Assembly: GCF_900142845.1 (NCBI RefSeq)
Contig: NZ_FSRU01000002.1
Coordinates: forward strand, 1,302,001-1,366,000
Direction of reading: 5' to 3'
Length of the DNA: 64,000 bases
Source: Paraburkholderia phenazinium
GTDB taxonomy: Bacteria > Pseudomonadota > Gammaproteobacteria > Burkholderiales > Burkholderiaceae
A program made the translations under genes and the position numbers. Under the pieces are notes generated by a model. The model had not been told where the DNA came from, searched no databases, and saw nothing but the letters and a program-made list of their open reading frames with translations. This document shows positions 14,332-24,920 of this stretch, piece after piece. The number at the start of each line of letters is the position of its first letter. Within the stretch, counting starts at the first letter, position 1.

Positions 14332-15901
14332 TTGTCGCCGGCGGCTTCCCCGAGATGTCATAAACCACCCGGTTAATCCCCCGCACTTCATTGATGATCC
14401 GGTTCGACACATGGCCGAGTAGCTCATGCGGCAGATGCGCCCAATGCGCGGTCATGAAATCCTGCGTCTGCACGGCGCGCAATGCCACGACATACTCATA
14501 CGTGCGCCCATCACCCATCACGCCCACGCTCTTCACCGGCAGAAACACCGCGAACGCCTGGCTCGTCAGGTCGTACCAGGACTTGCCGGTTTCCTTATCG
14601 ATAGTCGTACGCAGCGTCTCAATGAAGATGGCATCCGCGCGGCGCAGCAAATCCGCAAAGTCGCGCTTCACTTCGCCGAGAATCCGCACGCCCAAACCCG
14701 GGCCCGGGAACGGATGGCGATACACCATTGCCGGCGGCAAGCCGAGCTTCACGCCCAGTTCGCGCACTTCGTCCTTGAACAGCTCGCGCAGCGGCTCGAG
14801 CAGTTTCAGATTCAGCGTCTCCGGCAGGCCGCCCACGTTGTGGTGGCTCTTGATGGTCTGCGTGGCCTTCTTGCCCTTGCCAGCCGATTCGATCACGTCC
14901 GGATAAATCGTGCCCTGCGCGAGCCACTTCGCATCCGTCAGCTTGCCGGCTTCGGTCTGGAACACTTCGACGAATTCCGCGCCGATGATCTTGCGCTTCG
15001 CTTCCGGATCGGTCACGCCAGCGAGCTTCGAGAGAAACACCTCGCTTGCGTCGACATGGATCACCTTCACGCCGAGGTGGTCCGCAAATGTCGCCATCAC
15101 CTGCTCGGCTTCGTTCAGACGCAGCAGGCCATGGTCGACGAACACGCAGGTCAGTTGATCGCCAATCGCGCGATGCAGCAGCGCCGCCGCCACCGACGAA
15201 TCCACGCCGCCCGACAGACCCAGGATGACATGCTCCTTGCCCACCTGCTCGCGAATCTTCGCAACCGCTTCGTCGACGTAGTGGCCCATTTCCCAATCAG
15301 GCTGCGCGCCGCAAATCTTCAGCACGAAGCGCTCGAGCATCGCGCGCCCCTTCACCGTGTGCGTCACTTCCGGGTGCCATTGCAGACCGTAGAAATGGCG
15401 TGCCTCGTCGGCCATCGCCGCGACCGGGCACGATTCGGTGGAAGCCATCAACTGGAAGCCCGCCGGCATTTCCAGCACCTTGTCGCCGTGGCTCATCCAC
15501 ACCTTCAGCATGCCGTGACCTTCCGGCGTGGTGAAGTCGCTGATGCCGTCGAGCAGGCTCGTATGATTGCGCGCACGCACCTCCGCGTAACCGAACTCGC
15601 GCACATGGCCGTTTTCGACCTTGCCGCCGAGTTGCTCGGCCATTGCCTGCATGCCGTAGCAGATGCCCAGCACCGGCACGCCAAGCTCGAACACCACTTG
15701 CGGCACGCGCGGCGTATCGGTCTCCGTGACCGAGCTCGGGCCGCCCGACAGGATCACGCCCTTCGGCGCGAAGTCGCGAATGAACGACGCATCGACGTCG
15801 TACGGATGGATTTCCGAGTACACGTTCGCCTCGCGGACGCGACGTGCAATCAGTTGGGTGACTTGCGAACCGAAGTCGAGAATCAGGATCTTGTCATGCA
15901 T
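14318..15901 (-). CDS. guaA: GMP synthase (glutamine-hydrolysing)
   Basis: 527 residues, full length. It converts XMP to GMP with glutamine and ATP. The N-terminal class I glutamine amidotransferase has Gly-Ile-Cys-Tyr-Gly (C81) and a Trp-His-Pro-Glu motif near residue 175; the ATP-pyrophosphatase loop Ser-Gly-Gly-Val-Asp-Ser lies near 230; the dimerisation domain ends in Pro-Pro-Ala-Thr-Ile-Glu-Trp-Glu. The last codons are intact despite island insertion, as usual for integrases that rebuild the gene end. guaB lies upstream on the same strand, with a membrane protein gene between them. Confidence 0.97.
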   Translation of the reverse strand: MHDKILILDFGSQVTQLIARRVREANVYSEIHPYDVDASFIRDFAPKGVILSGGPSSVTETDTPRVPQVVFELGVPVLGICYGMQAMAEQLGGKVENGHVREFGYAEVRARNHTSLLDGISDFTTPEGHGMLKVWMSHGDKVLEMPAGFQLMASTESCPVAAMADEARHFYGLQWHPEVTHTVKGRAMLERFVLKICGAQPDWEMGHYVDEAVAKIREQVGKEHVILGLSGGVDSSVAAALLHRAIGDQLTCVFVDHGLLRLNEAEQVMATFADHLGVKVIHVDASEVFLSKLAGVTDPEAKRKIIGAEFVEVFQTEAGKLTDAKWLAQGTIYPDVIESAGKGKKATQTIKSHHNVGGLPETLNLKLLEPLRELFKDEVRELGVKLGLPPAMVYRHPFPGPGLGVRILGEVKRDFADLLRRADAIFIETLRTTIDKETGKSWYDLTSQAFAVFLPVKSVGVMGDGRTYEYVVALRAVQTQDFMTAHWAHLPHELLGHVSNRIINEVRGINRVVYDISGKPPATIEWE

Positions 15902-16101
15902 GGCAGCGGACGGAATCTAAAGTGAACGGATAAGGAAAGCCGCGCACGAGGCGCGGCGTTGAATTCAAAACGGCCCTGGCCACGGCAAGCCATGTTGGGC
16001 AACGCGGTATCTGACATCGCGCAGACGCACCGTGCAGCACGCGTGCAGACGGAATCCGGAAGCTTCGGCAGATGGCGTGGCGGGACGCCCGCGTCAGCCG
16101 T
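15902..16101. other. Spacer between membrane protein gene and guaA
   Basis: 200 bases, no gene seen. GC-rich; presumably the guaA leader within the guaB-guaA transcription unit. Confidence 0.4.
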
Positions 16102-16803
16102 TCAGCCATGGAACGGCGGCCTTGGCGCGCCCGGCGCATCCGCTGCAGAGCTACGCGCTTCGACGTCACTCGCCGAAAGCGTTCCCGGCCGGTTGGCAGC
16201 AGCAAAGTCCGGCTCGACCGGATGGCCGGTTGCAGGGCTGATCGGATTGGCTGGACGCGTGGCCGGCGGCACCACGGGCTCCACGACAACGGGCTGCACC
16301 ACCGGTTCGGCCCGATAGCCCACCGCGTCGCGCCCTCGCGCAGCGTCTTTCGCGGCCTGCTTTTCGGCCCGCTCCGCAGCGGCCGCCTCGGCCACACGCA
16401 AGCGTTCGCGGCGGCGGACCGCACCCGAAAGCCGCACACCGCCGAGACCGATCACGACCAGCACCACACCCGCCAGCACCGCGACCAACTGACCGAAGCC
16501 GGTCAACTCAGGCCGATGCATGCCGATCAGCCAGACCAGCATCAGCAGACCCGTCAGCCAGTTCACATGCCCGACGACCTTGGCGACCGTCGAGGTCAGC
16601 GCACCGTCGATCGACGCATGAAAAGCCAGCCACGCGAGTCCGATCAGCGTGATGCCCAGCCCCTGTCCAACCAGCGTGGGTTGCGTCTGCACCAGTTGCA
16701 GCGCGTTGTACAGCGAGGTCCAGGGCGTCAGCAGGAACAGCAGGCCGAACGCCAGCAACAGCAAGGCATCGATGATCAGTACCGCGCGCAGCAAGGGCTT
16801 CAT
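16102..16803 (-). CDS. Inner membrane protein of unknown function
   Basis: 233 residues. Four hydrophobic helices are visible (about 7-27, 45-63, 80-95 and 103-123), followed by an Arg/Glu/Ala-rich coiled stretch (about 128-158) and a Pro/Val/Ala-rich disordered tail. Function not recognised. Only six bases separate it from guaB upstream, so it is co-transcribed with the guanine nucleotide genes; this placement between guaB and guaA is conserved-looking but gives no direct function. Confidence 0.75.
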   Translation of the reverse strand: MKPLLRAVLIIDALLLLAFGLLFLLTPWTSLYNALQLVQTQPTLVGQGLGITLIGLAWLAFHASIDGALTSTVAKVVGHVNWLTGLLMLVWLIGMHRPELTGFGQLVAVLAGVVLVVIGLGGVRLSGAVRRRERLRVAEAAAAERAEKQAAKDAARGRDAVGYRAEPVVQPVVVEPVVPPATRPANPISPATGHPVEPDFAAANRPGTLSASDVEARSSAADAPGAPRPPFHG

Positions 16804-16809
16804 GGGCGA

Positions 16810-18270
16810 TTAGTCCACGTGGTAGTTAGGCGCTTCCTTGGTGATCTGCACGTCGTGGACGTGCGACTCGCGCAAGCCCGCGCCGGTGATCTGCACGAAC
16901 TCCGCCTTGTCGTTCATCTCGGCGATGGTGCGGCAGCCGCAGTAGCCCATGCTGGCGCGCACGCCGCCGATCAGCTGGAACAGGATCGCCGTGACCGAGC
17001 CCTTGTAGGCGACGCGGCCCTCGATGCCTTCCGGCACCAGCTTGTCGATGTTCGCGGAGTTGTCCTGGAAGTAACGGTCTGCTGCGCCGTCCTTCATCGC
17101 GCCGACCGAACCCATGCCACGGTATGACTTGTACTGGCGGCCTTGATACAGGAACACGTCGCCCGGCGCTTCTTCGGTGCCGGCGAACATGCTGCCCATC
17201 ATCACGGCGCTCGCGCCGGCTGCCAGCGCCTTGCTGACGTCGCCCGAGAAACGCACGCCGCCGTCGCCGATGACCGGCACGCCCGTGCCCTTCAGCGCTT
17301 CCGAGACGTTCGAGATCGCCGTGACTTGCGGTACGCCGACACCGGCCACGATACGCGTGGTGCAGATCGAGCCCGGGCCGATACCGACCTTGACGCCGTC
17401 TGCACCGTATTCGACCAGCGCCTTGGCGGCGGCTGCAGTTGCGATATTGCCGCCGATCACTTCCACGTGCGGGAAGTTCTTCTTGACCCAGCGCACGCGC
17501 TCGAGCACGCCCTTGCTGTGACCGTGCGCGGTATCGACGACGATCACGTCGACGCCCGCCTGCACCAGCAGTTCCACGCGCTCTTCGTTGTCTTCGCCTA
17601 CGCCGACCGCCGCGCCCGCGCGCAGCTTGCCGTGTTCGTCTTTACAGGCGTCCGGGTGTTCGGTCTGCTTGGTGATGTCTTTCACCGTCATCAGGCCGCG
17701 CAGTTCGAACGCGTCGTTGATGACCAGCACGCGCTCGAGGCGGTGGCTGTGCATCAGCGCCTTGGCTTCCGCGAGCGGCGTGCCTTCCTTGACCGTGACG
17801 AGACGCTCGCGCGGCGTCATGATGTTGCGCACCGGTTCGTCCAGGCGCTCTTCGAAACGCAGGTCGCGGTTGGTGACGATGCCGATCAGTTGCGCACCTT
17901 CCACCACCGGGAAACCCGAAATGCCATGCTGCTGCGACAGCGCAATGACGTCGCGCACCTTCATTTGCGGCGGCACGGTGATCGGATCGCGCACCACACC
18001 CGATTCAAAACGCTTCACCTTGGCCACTTCACGCGCCTGCTCAGCCGGCGTGAGATTCTTGTGGATGATGCCGACGCCACCCATTTGCGCCATGGCAATG
18101 GCGAGGCGAGCTTCGGTGACCGTATCCATGGCGGCGGACACGAGCGGCATGTTCAGGGAAATGTTGCGGGTCAGCCTGGTCTTGAGGCTGGTGTCGCGCG
18201 GCAGAACATCGGAAAAGGCCGGGACGAGGAGCACGTCATCGAACGTGAGTGCTGTTTGGATCAGACGCAT
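16810..18270 (-). CDS. guaB: Inosine-5'-monophosphate dehydrogenase
   Basis: 486 residues, full length. It oxidises IMP to XMP with NAD, the committed step to GMP. Two CBS domains occupy about residues 93-205 inside the TIM barrel. The catalytic loop Gly-Ser-Ile-Cys-Thr-Thr-Arg contains C303, and the flap Tyr-Arg-Gly-Met-Gly-Ser follows. First gene of the leftward guaB-(membrane protein)-guaA unit. Confidence 0.97.
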   Translation of the reverse strand: MRLIQTALTFDDVLLVPAFSDVLPRDTSLKTRLTRNISLNMPLVSAAMDTVTEARLAIAMAQMGGVGIIHKNLTPAEQAREVAKVKRFESGVVRDPITVPPQMKVRDVIALSQQHGISGFPVVEGAQLIGIVTNRDLRFEERLDEPVRNIMTPRERLVTVKEGTPLAEAKALMHSHRLERVLVINDAFELRGLMTVKDITKQTEHPDACKDEHGKLRAGAAVGVGEDNEERVELLVQAGVDVIVVDTAHGHSKGVLERVRWVKKNFPHVEVIGGNIATAAAAKALVEYGADGVKVGIGPGSICTTRIVAGVGVPQVTAISNVSEALKGTGVPVIGDGGVRFSGDVSKALAAGASAVMMGSMFAGTEEAPGDVFLYQGRQYKSYRGMGSVGAMKDGAADRYFQDNSANIDKLVPEGIEGRVAYKGSVTAILFQLIGGVRASMGYCGCRTIAEMNDKAEFVQITGAGLRESHVHDVQITKEAPNYHVD

Positions 18271-18296
18271 GGCAAATCCTATAGGCGCAAAAGCGA

Positions 18297-18302
18297 ATTA
18301 TA
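18297..18302 (-). promoter_or_regulatory. Candidate guaB -10 element
   Basis: A perfect TATAAT on the minus strand, 27 bases before the guaB ATG (18270). No good -35 match is visible at the usual spacing. Confidence 0.4.
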
Positions 18303-18513
18303 CGCGATACCTTCCTCTTTTTCACTGCACGAACAGCAGGTTAGCGAATTTCCGGTGATTTTCCAGGGTCTTTCGGCAGGGGAATTTCGCTTCGCCGTTC
18401 GGGTCGGGTTCGAACCGGTTTCGTTTCGCGAGACCTGTGCAGGATCGAACAAGACAGCGCCCGGGCGACCGGGTAACCTGCGCACCTGTTCAGGTTTTAT
18501 GTCGGAGTAGTCG

Positions 18514-19497
18514 ATGCAGCGTGGTGTAGCGTACGGCGTTATGGCCGGGGCCTTGTGGGGCATGGTGTTTCTGGTGCCGCGGATGTTGCCCGATTTTTCC
18601 CCGCTGCTTCTGAGCGCCGGCCGCTACACGATGTACGGCGCCGTCTCGCTCGCCGCCGCCCTGCCCATGGCGCGCTCGCTCGTCACGAGACTGACCCGCG
18701 ACGACCTGAACGCGCTCGTCAAGCTGGCGCTGGCCGGCAACCTGCTCTACTACATTCTTCTGACCAGCGCCGTCCACCTGATCGGGATTGCGCCGTCGTC
18801 GCTGATCGTCGGCGTGCTGCCGGTCACCGTCACGCTGCTGGGACGGCGCGACCGCGGCGCCGTACCGCTCGCCCGCCTCGCCTGGCCGCTGGCCATGGTG
18901 GTGGCCGGGATCGCCTGCATCAACGTCGATGTGTTCACCGCGGCCGACGCGGCGTCGGGCACGTCTACCAGCCTCCTCACCAAGCTCGCCGGGCTCGCCT
19001 GTGCGGTGGGCGCGCTGGTCTGCTGGACGTGGTTTGCGGTCGAAAACACCCGCTACCTGCAGCGCCAGACCCATTTCAGCGGCAACGAATGGTCGGTATT
19101 GTGGGGTGTCGTGACCGGCGCGCTCGGCGCGGCCTTGTGGCTTGCGATCGCCGTGCTGCCTTCCGGCAGCCTGCAGACGACGCTCGGCAGCGAGCGCTGG
19201 CATACTTTCTGGATGCTCAATCTGGGGCTGGCAATCGGCGCGTCGTGGCTCGGCAATGGTTTGTGGAACGCCGCCTCCAAGCGCCTGCCCCTGACGCTCT
19301 CAGGTCAGATGATCGTGTTTGAAACGCTGTTCGCGCTGCTCTATGCGTTCATCTACGATCACCGGCTGCCGCGCCCGCTCGAAATGGCGGCCATCGCGCT
19401 GCTGGTGGCGGGCGTGAGCTGGTCGGTGCGGCAACACGGGGATGACGGCGCGCAGACGCTGTCGATCGAGGAGAAGGCGCAGGCGTCGGCGCATTGA
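18514..19497 (+). CDS. EamA/DMT-family permease
   Basis: 327 residues with about ten hydrophobic helices in two homologous halves, the drug/metabolite transporter layout. The N-terminal Gly-Ala-Leu-Trp-Gly and the EamA-type second half (Leu-Ser-Gly-Gln-Met-Ile-Val-Phe-Glu-Thr-Leu-Phe-Ala) are characteristic. Substrate unknown. Divergent from guaB and convergent with rnfH; stands alone. Confidence 0.85.
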   Translation: MQRGVAYGVMAGALWGMVFLVPRMLPDFSPLLLSAGRYTMYGAVSLAAALPMARSLVTRLTRDDLNALVKLALAGNLLYYILLTSAVHLIGIAPSSLIVGVLPVTVTLLGRRDRGAVPLARLAWPLAMVVAGIACINVDVFTAADAASGTSTSLLTKLAGLACAVGALVCWTWFAVENTRYLQRQTHFSGNEWSVLWGVVTGALGAALWLAIAVLPSGSLQTTLGSERWHTFWMLNLGLAIGASWLGNGLWNAASKRLPLTLSGQMIVFETLFALLYAFIYDHRLPRPLEMAAIALLVAGVSWSVRQHGDDGAQTLSIEEKAQASAH

Positions 19498-19507
19498 CTG
19501 ACCCGCT

Positions 19508-19840
19508 CTAGCGCGAATCCCGATTGGTCCACTTGCGCCCTTCGATCGAGCCTTCCTTGCGGGTCTTTTCGACGCGCCGCTGGCGCGCCGCCTTCGGGTC
19601 GACGATCAGCGGCCGGTAGATTTCCACGCGGTCGTGGTCGGCAAGCGGCGTATCGAGCGGCTTGAGCTTGCCGAACACGCCCACCTTCTGCCTCTCCAGA
19701 TCGATCTGCGGATAGCGCTTCAGGATGCCGCTGGCGTCGAGCGCCTGCTGCAGGGTAGCCCCTTGCGGCAGCTCAACAGGGATCAGCGCCTGCTCATCGG
19801 GCAGCGCATAGCAGACTTCGATCGACAGCATCGCGCTCAT
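19508..19840 (-). CDS. rnfH: RnfH-family protein (RatB)
   Basis: 110 residues with a beta-grasp, ubiquitin-like fold: Ile-Glu-Val-Cys-Tyr-Ala-Leu-Pro at the N-terminus, Val-Gly-Val-Phe-Gly-Lys, and the family hallmark Asp-Arg-Val-Glu-Ile-Tyr-Arg-Pro-Leu with a basic tail. Function is poorly known; commonly paired with ratA. The ATG overlaps the ratA stop by four bases, so the two are translationally coupled. Confidence 0.9.
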   Translation of the reverse strand: MSAMLSIEVCYALPDEQALIPVELPQGATLQQALDASGILKRYPQIDLERQKVGVFGKLKPLDTPLADHDRVEIYRPLIVDPKAARQRRVEKTRKEGSIEGRKWTNRDSR

Positions 19841-20274
19841 GCCTTACCGTAGCGCTGGTCGGCGCGCTTCACGAACGATTCGACGAAGGTGTTGGCGATA
19901 TGGCTGAACACCGGGCCAATGATCTTCTCGAGGATGATGTTGGTGAATTCGTAGTGCAGCGCGAATTCGATCTTGCAGGCGTCCTCGCGCAGCGGCGTGA
20001 AGCGCCAGTAGCCGGTGAACTTGCGAAACGGGCCGTCCGCGAACTCCATGTCGATGCGCGTAGGTCGCTGCATGCTGTTGCGGGTGGCGAAGTGCTGCTT
20101 GATGCCCTTGAAGTTGATGTCGATCCGCGCCTCCATGCCGCTTTCGTCCTGGCGACGAATCTCGACCCCGCCGCACCAGGGAAGGAAATTCGGGTAATCG
20201 GCGACGTCGGTAACGAGGTCGAACATCTGTTCCGCCGAATGGCGTATCAACACGGTTTTCTGGACATCTGCCAT
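19837..20274 (-). CDS. ratA: RatA/Coq10-family START-domain protein
   Basis: 145 residues from the ATG at 20274, the usual family start (Met-Ala-Asp-Val-Gln-Lys); seven more codons upstream are open but unlikely. Features: Ala-Glu-Gln-Met-Phe-Asp-Leu-Val near the N-terminus, Tyr-Pro-Asn-Phe-Leu-Pro-Trp-Cys, and Leu-His-Tyr-Glu-Phe. RatA was described in E. coli as a 50S-binding inhibitor of 70S formation; homologues bind ubiquinone in Coq10. Which role holds here is unknown. Divergent from smpB, a standard neighbourhood. Confidence 0.9.
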   Translation of the reverse strand: MADVQKTVLIRHSAEQMFDLVTDVADYPNFLPWCGGVEIRRQDESGMEARIDINFKGIKQHFATRNSMQRPTRIDMEFADGPFRKFTGYWRFTPLREDACKIEFALHYEFTNIILEKIIGPVFSHIANTFVESFVKRADQRYGKA

Positions 20275-20374
20275 AAATTGGACAGCACGTGGCAAGGGTG
20301 GACAAGCGCCGCGGGCTTTCCTTGCCCCGCTTTGCTAAAATCGTGATTTTAAACGAGTTGGGCACTTTCCATTC

Positions 20375-20821
20375 ATGAGCATCATAGACAACAGAAAAGC
20401 CTTCTACGACTACTCGGTCGAAGAACGCTACGAAGCAGGGCTCGTGCTCGAAGGATGGGAGGTCAAGGCGTTGCGGGCCGGCCGCGGGCAGATCAAGGAA
20501 GGCTACGTGGTCATCAAGAACAACGAGCTGTTTTTGATCGGCACGCACATCAGCCCCTTGCCCGAGGCCTCGACCCATATCACGCCGGACCCTGTACGCA
20601 CCCGCAAGCTGCTCCTGCATAGCGAGGAAATCAGCAAGCTGATCGGCAAGGTCGAGCAGCGTGGTTATACGCTCGTGCCGCTAAACTTTCATTACAAGGG
20701 CGGTCGCGTCAAATGCGAGATCGGCCTCGCGAAGGGCAAGAAGCAGCACGACAAGCGCGAAACCGAGAAGAAACGGGACTGGGAACGGGAGAAAGCCCGC
20801 TTGATGCGCAATCCGGCCTGA
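20375..20821 (+). CDS. smpB: SsrA-binding protein SmpB
   Basis: 148 residues, full length. It binds tmRNA and carries it to stalled ribosomes for trans-translation. Family features: Asn-Arg-Lys-Ala-Phe-Tyr-Asp-Tyr near the start, Leu-Xaa-Gly-Trp-Glu-Val-Lys-Ala-Leu-Arg, and the basic C-terminal tail that mimics the codon-anticodon helix (Lys-Arg-Asp-Trp-Glu-Arg-Glu-Lys). tmRNA itself is not in the window. Confidence 0.97.
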   Translation: MSIIDNRKAFYDYSVEERYEAGLVLEGWEVKALRAGRGQIKEGYVVIKNNELFLIGTHISPLPEASTHITPDPVRTRKLLLHSEEISKLIGKVEQRGYTLVPLNFHYKGGRVKCEIGLAKGKKQHDKRETEKKRDWEREKARLMRNPA

Positions 20822-20852
20822 ACGCCGTGCGGCAGCGCGGCGGTGCGGCCCT

Positions 20853-21785
20853 TTACCGCACCTCGGTTGCGCCCTTCCCCTTGTTCACGATGGTCAGCGC
20901 CGAGGCGATCATCGCGCTCATATTCGACAGATCGCCGGGCACGATTAGCGTGGTGCCCTGCTTCGCCAGGTTGGCGAACGCGGTCACATACTGCTCGGCT
21001 ACCTTCAGGTTCACCGCTTCCATGCCGCCGGCAGACTGGATCGCCGCCGCGATCTTCTGAATCGCCTGCGAGTTCGCTTCGGCCACCGCCAGGATCGCCG
21101 CAGCCTGACCCTGCGCCTGATTGATCGCCGCCTGGCGCTCGCCTTCGGACTTCTGGATCGACGCCTCGCGCCCGCCCGAGGCAATGTTGATCTGCTCCTG
21201 CTTGCGCCCTTCGGACGCGGCGATCAGCGCGCGTTTTTCGCGCTCTGCGGTGATCTGCGCCTGCATGGCGTGGAGAATTTCCTTCGGCGGCGTCAGATCC
21301 TTGATCTCGTAGCGCAGCACCTTCACGCCCCAGTTCGAAGCGGCTTCATCGAGCGACGACACAATGCTGTGATTGATGAAATCGCGCTCTTCGAAAGTCT
21401 TGTCGAGTTCGAGCTTGCCGATCACCGAACGCAGCGTGGTCTGCGACAACTGCGTAATCGCGAACACGAAGTTGCTCGAACCGTACGACGCCTTCATCGG
21501 GTCGGTGACCTGAAAGTACAGCACGCCGTCCACCTGCAACTGGGTGTTGTCGCGCGTGATACAGACCTGGCTCGGCACCTCCAGCGGAATTTCCTTGAGG
21601 ACGTGCTTATACGCAATCCGGTCGATGAACGGCACCACGAAGGTCAAACCCGGCGTGAGCGTGGCGTGATAACGGCCGAGCCGCTCCATCACCCACGCAT
21701 GCTGCTGCGGCACGATCTTGATGGTCTTCGCCGCGATCACGAACACGATGATGAGAAGGACTGCCCCGACGATAGTCGAATCCAT
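20853..21785 (-). CDS. SPFH/stomatin-family membrane protein (QmcA-like)
   Basis: 310 residues. One N-terminal membrane helix (about 5-22), an SPFH domain (Pro-Gly-Leu-Thr-Phe-Val-Val-Pro-Phe-Ile-Asp-Arg), then a long Ala/Gln/Glu-rich coiled coil (about 175-260) ending in a conserved hydrophobic segment. Such proteins form large rings in the membrane and regulate FtsH-type proteolysis. The NfeD gene lies just upstream on the same strand, the usual partner. Confidence 0.92.
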   Translation of the reverse strand: MDSTIVGAVLLIIVFVIAAKTIKIVPQQHAWVMERLGRYHATLTPGLTFVVPFIDRIAYKHVLKEIPLEVPSQVCITRDNTQLQVDGVLYFQVTDPMKASYGSSNFVFAITQLSQTTLRSVIGKLELDKTFEERDFINHSIVSSLDEAASNWGVKVLRYEIKDLTPPKEILHAMQAQITAEREKRALIAASEGRKQEQINIASGGREASIQKSEGERQAAINQAQGQAAAILAVAEANSQAIQKIAAAIQSAGGMEAVNLKVAEQYVTAFANLAKQGTTLIVPGDLSNMSAMIASALTIVNKGKGATEVR

Positions 21786-21849
21786 GGTTGCTCCAATTTC
21801 CGGTCTGCGTTGTTATGTTGTGCGCGGGTAGCCGCCTCAGATGGCCGCC

Positions 21850-22293
21850 TCAGGCGTCTGCCGCCCGTTTGCTGGCCACGACGATCAGACGGCTGCCGTC
21901 CAGCGCGCTGATCTCATAGACTCCTGCATCCTCAGGCTCACCCGGCGCGAGTTCGACATCCCATGCCGCCCCGCGATAGTTGGCGCGTGCGCGCCGGTCA
22001 CGCCAGCCCGTCACGGCGAGTGTCTGGCCGATATCCAGATTGACGTCGGGATTGCGCGCCGCCGCCTTGCGCGGCCGGCGGCCAAAGCGCGAGCGCCGCA
22101 GCAGGAGTACTGCGGCCAGCGCTACCAGCGCCGCCAACCCGAACTGCACATCGGCGTTGGCGCCCGAGATGCGCGCCACGGCCGCCGCCATGAATCCCAA
22201 CGCGATCATCAACAGATAGAAGGTGCCGCTCATCAACTCCAGCACGATAAGCACGCCCGCCCCGATCCACCAGAACAGTCCACCTGGCGCCAC
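21850..22293 (-). CDS. NfeD-family membrane protein
   Basis: 147 residues from the GTG at 22293, chosen because GGAGGTCGAC precedes it directly; an ATG at 22356 would add 21 residues and has no such site. Three hydrophobic helices (about 6-20, 24-42 and 62-76) and a C-terminal OB-fold domain (Ile-Gly-Gln-Thr-Leu-Ala-Val, Arg-Ala-Asn-Tyr-Arg-Gly-Ala-Ala-Trp-Asp-Val). It works with the stomatin homologue encoded 64 bases downstream. Confidence 0.85.
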   Translation of the reverse strand: MAPGGLFWWIGAGVLIVLELMSGTFYLLMIALGFMAAAVARISGANADVQFGLAALVALAAVLLLRRSRFGRRPRKAAARNPDVNLDIGQTLAVTGWRDRRARANYRGAAWDVELAPGEPEDAGVYEISALDGSRLIVVASKRAADA

Positions 22294-22360
22294 GTCGACC
22301 TCCACTGCGCTACATGGGACCGGAGTAAGTGCTAAAGCGCCCACTCCGGCCGACAAAGCA

Positions 22361-22387
22361 AAACACCCCGGATCTACCGGGGTGTTT
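22361..22387 (-). terminator. Intrinsic terminator downstream of ppsA
   Basis: Perfect 11-base stem AAACACCCCGG/CCGGGGTGTTT with a 5-base loop; on the minus strand it is followed by TTTTG. It ends the ppsA transcript before the NfeD gene. Confidence 0.8.
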
Positions 22388-22514
22388 ATAGCACGAAGCG
22401 GGTGCCAATTACCGTGCGCTACGGTCCACTTTGGTGAACCGCACCGGCGCCGCAGCCCGCAACGATGCGCATTGATTATTTGCGCTGCTTGTTTGCGCTG
22501 CTTGTTTGCGTTGC

Positions 22515-24920
22515 TTACTTCTTCGACGATTTAGCCAGCGCCTGCCACGTCTCGATGATCGTGTCCGGGTTCAGCGAGATCGACGCAATGCCTTCGTCCG
22601 TCAGCCACTGCGCGAAATCCGGATGATCCGACGGGCCCTGGCCGCAAATCCCGACGTACTTGTTCAGCCGCAGACACGTTTCAATCGCGCGCTTCAACAT
22701 GAACTTGACCGCCGGGTCGCGTTCGTCGAAATCCACCGCCAGCAATTCCATGCCGGAGTCGCGATCGAGACCGAGCGTCAATTGCGTCAGGTCGTTCGAG
22801 CCAATCGAGAAGCCGTCGAAGAACTGCAGGAATTCTTCGGCGAGGATCGCGTTGGACGGCACTTCGCACATCATGATCAGGCGCAGACCCTTCTCGCCGC
22901 GCTTCAGGCCGAACTTGCCAAGCAGGCCAACCACCTTTTCAGCCTGCTTGAGCGTACGCACGAACGGCACCATGATCTCGACGTTGTCGAGACCCATCTC
23001 CTCGCGCACCTTCTTCAACGCGATACATTCCATCTGGAACGCTTCGGCGAAGTCTTCCGCGATGTAACGCGAGGCGCCGCGGAAACCCAGCATCGGGTTT
23101 TCTTCGTCCGGCTCGTAGCGCGAACCGCCGATCAGCTTCTTGTACTCGTTCGACTTGAAGTCCGACAGACGCACGATGACGGGCTTCGGATAGAACGCCG
23201 CGGCGATCGTCGCGATGCCTTCGGTCAGCTTGTCGACATAGAACGCGCGCGGCGATGCATGACCGCGAGCGACACTTTCGACCGCTTTCTTCAGGTCCTG
23301 ATCGACATTCGGGTACTCGAGAATCGCCTTCGGGTGCACGCCGATGTTGTTGTTGATGATGAACTCGAGCCGCGCCAGACCCACGCCTGCGTTCGGCAAT
23401 TGCGAGAAGTCGAAGGCGAGTTGCGGGTTGCCGACGTTCATCATGATTTTCACCGGAATCGGCGGCAGTTCGCCGCGCTGGACTTCGGTGATTTCGGTTT
23501 CGAGCAGGCCGTCGTAGATCTTGCCTTCGTCGCCTTCCGCGCACGACACGGTCACCAGCGCGCCTTCCTTCAGCAGGTCGGTTGCGTCGCCGCAGCCCAC
23601 CACCGCCGGCACGCCCAGCTCACGCGCGATGATAGCCGCATGGCAGGTCCGGCCGCCGCGGTTCGTCACGATGGCGGACGCGCGCTTCATCACCGGCTCC
23701 CAGTTCGGGTCGGTCATGTCGGCGACCAGCACGTCGCCCGGCTGCACACGGTCCATTTCCGACGGGTCGTGAATTACCCGCACCGGACCCGCGCCGATCT
23801 TCTGACCGATTGCGCGGCCCGTGACGATGACCTGCGACTGGCCCTTCAGCTTGAAGCGCTGCTCGGCCTTGCCGGACGCCTGGCTCTTCACCGTTTCCGG
23901 ACGCGCCTGGAGGATGAAGATCTTGCCGTCGCGGCCGTCTTTGCCCCACTCGATGTCCATCGGACGCTCGTAGTGCTTCTCGATGATCACGGCGTACTTC
24001 GCCAGTTCGATCACGTCTTCGTCGGTGATCGAGAAACGGTTGCGCTGCTCGTGCGGCACGTCGACGGTCTTCACGCGGCCAGGCTCGCCCGGCTTGGTGA
24101 ATTCCATCTTGATCAGCTTGGAGCCGATGGAACGGCGGATGATCGGGTACTTGCCCTGGGCGAGCGTGGTCTTGAAGACGTAGAACTCGTCCGGATTCAC
24201 GGCGCCCTGCACGACGGTTTCGCCCAGACCGTAGCTCGAGGTGATGAACACCGCATCCTTGAAGCCGGACTCGGTGTCGAGCGTGAACATCACGCCGGCG
24301 GCGCCGACGTCCGAGCGCACCATGCGCTGCACACCCGCCGACAGCGCGACTTCAGCGTGAGTGAAGCCCTTGTGGACACGGTAGGAGATCGCGCGGTCGT
24401 TATACAGCGACGCGAACACGTGCTTCATGCGATCGAGCACGTCCTCGACGCCGACCACGTTCAGGTAGCTTTCCTGCTGACCCGCGAACGACGCATCCGG
24501 CAGATCTTCTGCGGTGGCCGACGAGCGGACCGCGAACGACAGCTCTTCAGGCGAGCTGTTCTGGAGCGTGTCGAAGCCCGCGCGGATGTCGGCCTCGAGC
24601 TTCGGCTGCAGCGGTGCGTCGACGATCCATTGACGGATTTCCTTGCCCGCTTCGGCGAGCGCCTTCACGTCGTCGACGTCGAGCGTCTCGAGACGTTTGG
24701 CAATGCGTTCGGTGAGGGAGTTGTGATGGAGGAAGTCACGGAATGCCAGCGCCGTCGTAGCGAAGCCGGTCGGCACCCGAACGCCTGCCTGAGCGAGTTG
24801 ACTGATCATCTCGCCCAGGGACGCGTTCTTGCCGCCCACAATCTCCACATCGGTCATCCGCAACTGCTCGAACGGAACTACATACGCCTGATCCTTTGCG
24901 ACGTTAACTGCGTTAGTCAT
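22515..24920 (-). CDS. ppsA: Phosphoenolpyruvate synthase
   Basis: 801 residues from the ATG at 24920 (AGGGGCTTGT upstream); 75 further codons upstream are open but not family-like. It makes PEP from pyruvate and ATP during gluconeogenesis. The ATP-grasp N-terminal domain (Gly-Gly-Lys-Asn-Ala-Ser-Leu-Gly-Glu), the swivelling phosphohistidine site Gly-Gly-Arg-Thr-Cys-His-Ala-Ala-Ile and the C-terminal TIM barrel with Gly-Ile-Cys-Gly-Gln-Gly-Pro-Ser-Asp are present. Divergent from ppsR, whose product regulates it by phosphorylating a threonine near the active-site histidine. Confidence 0.97.
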   Translation of the reverse strand: MTNAVNVAKDQAYVVPFEQLRMTDVEIVGGKNASLGEMISQLAQAGVRVPTGFATTALAFRDFLHHNSLTERIAKRLETLDVDDVKALAEAGKEIRQWIVDAPLQPKLEADIRAGFDTLQNSSPEELSFAVRSSATAEDLPDASFAGQQESYLNVVGVEDVLDRMKHVFASLYNDRAISYRVHKGFTHAEVALSAGVQRMVRSDVGAAGVMFTLDTESGFKDAVFITSSYGLGETVVQGAVNPDEFYVFKTTLAQGKYPIIRRSIGSKLIKMEFTKPGEPGRVKTVDVPHEQRNRFSITDEDVIELAKYAVIIEKHYERPMDIEWGKDGRDGKIFILQARPETVKSQASGKAEQRFKLKGQSQVIVTGRAIGQKIGAGPVRVIHDPSEMDRVQPGDVLVADMTDPNWEPVMKRASAIVTNRGGRTCHAAIIARELGVPAVVGCGDATDLLKEGALVTVSCAEGDEGKIYDGLLETEITEVQRGELPPIPVKIMMNVGNPQLAFDFSQLPNAGVGLARLEFIINNNIGVHPKAILEYPNVDQDLKKAVESVARGHASPRAFYVDKLTEGIATIAAAFYPKPVIVRLSDFKSNEYKKLIGGSRYEPDEENPMLGFRGASRYIAEDFAEAFQMECIALKKVREEMGLDNVEIMVPFVRTLKQAEKVVGLLGKFGLKRGEKGLRLIMMCEVPSNAILAEEFLQFFDGFSIGSNDLTQLTLGLDRDSGMELLAVDFDERDPAVKFMLKRAIETCLRLNKYVGICGQGPSDHPDFAQWLTDEGIASISLNPDTIIETWQALAKSSKK

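Noticed and set aside
14008..14427. Apparent 140-residue N-terminal extension of the integrase
   Set aside because: It runs through repeat DNA and into the guaA 3' end, lacks domain similarity, and the ATG at 14007 has a strong ribosome-binding site and the standard DUF4102 N-terminus.
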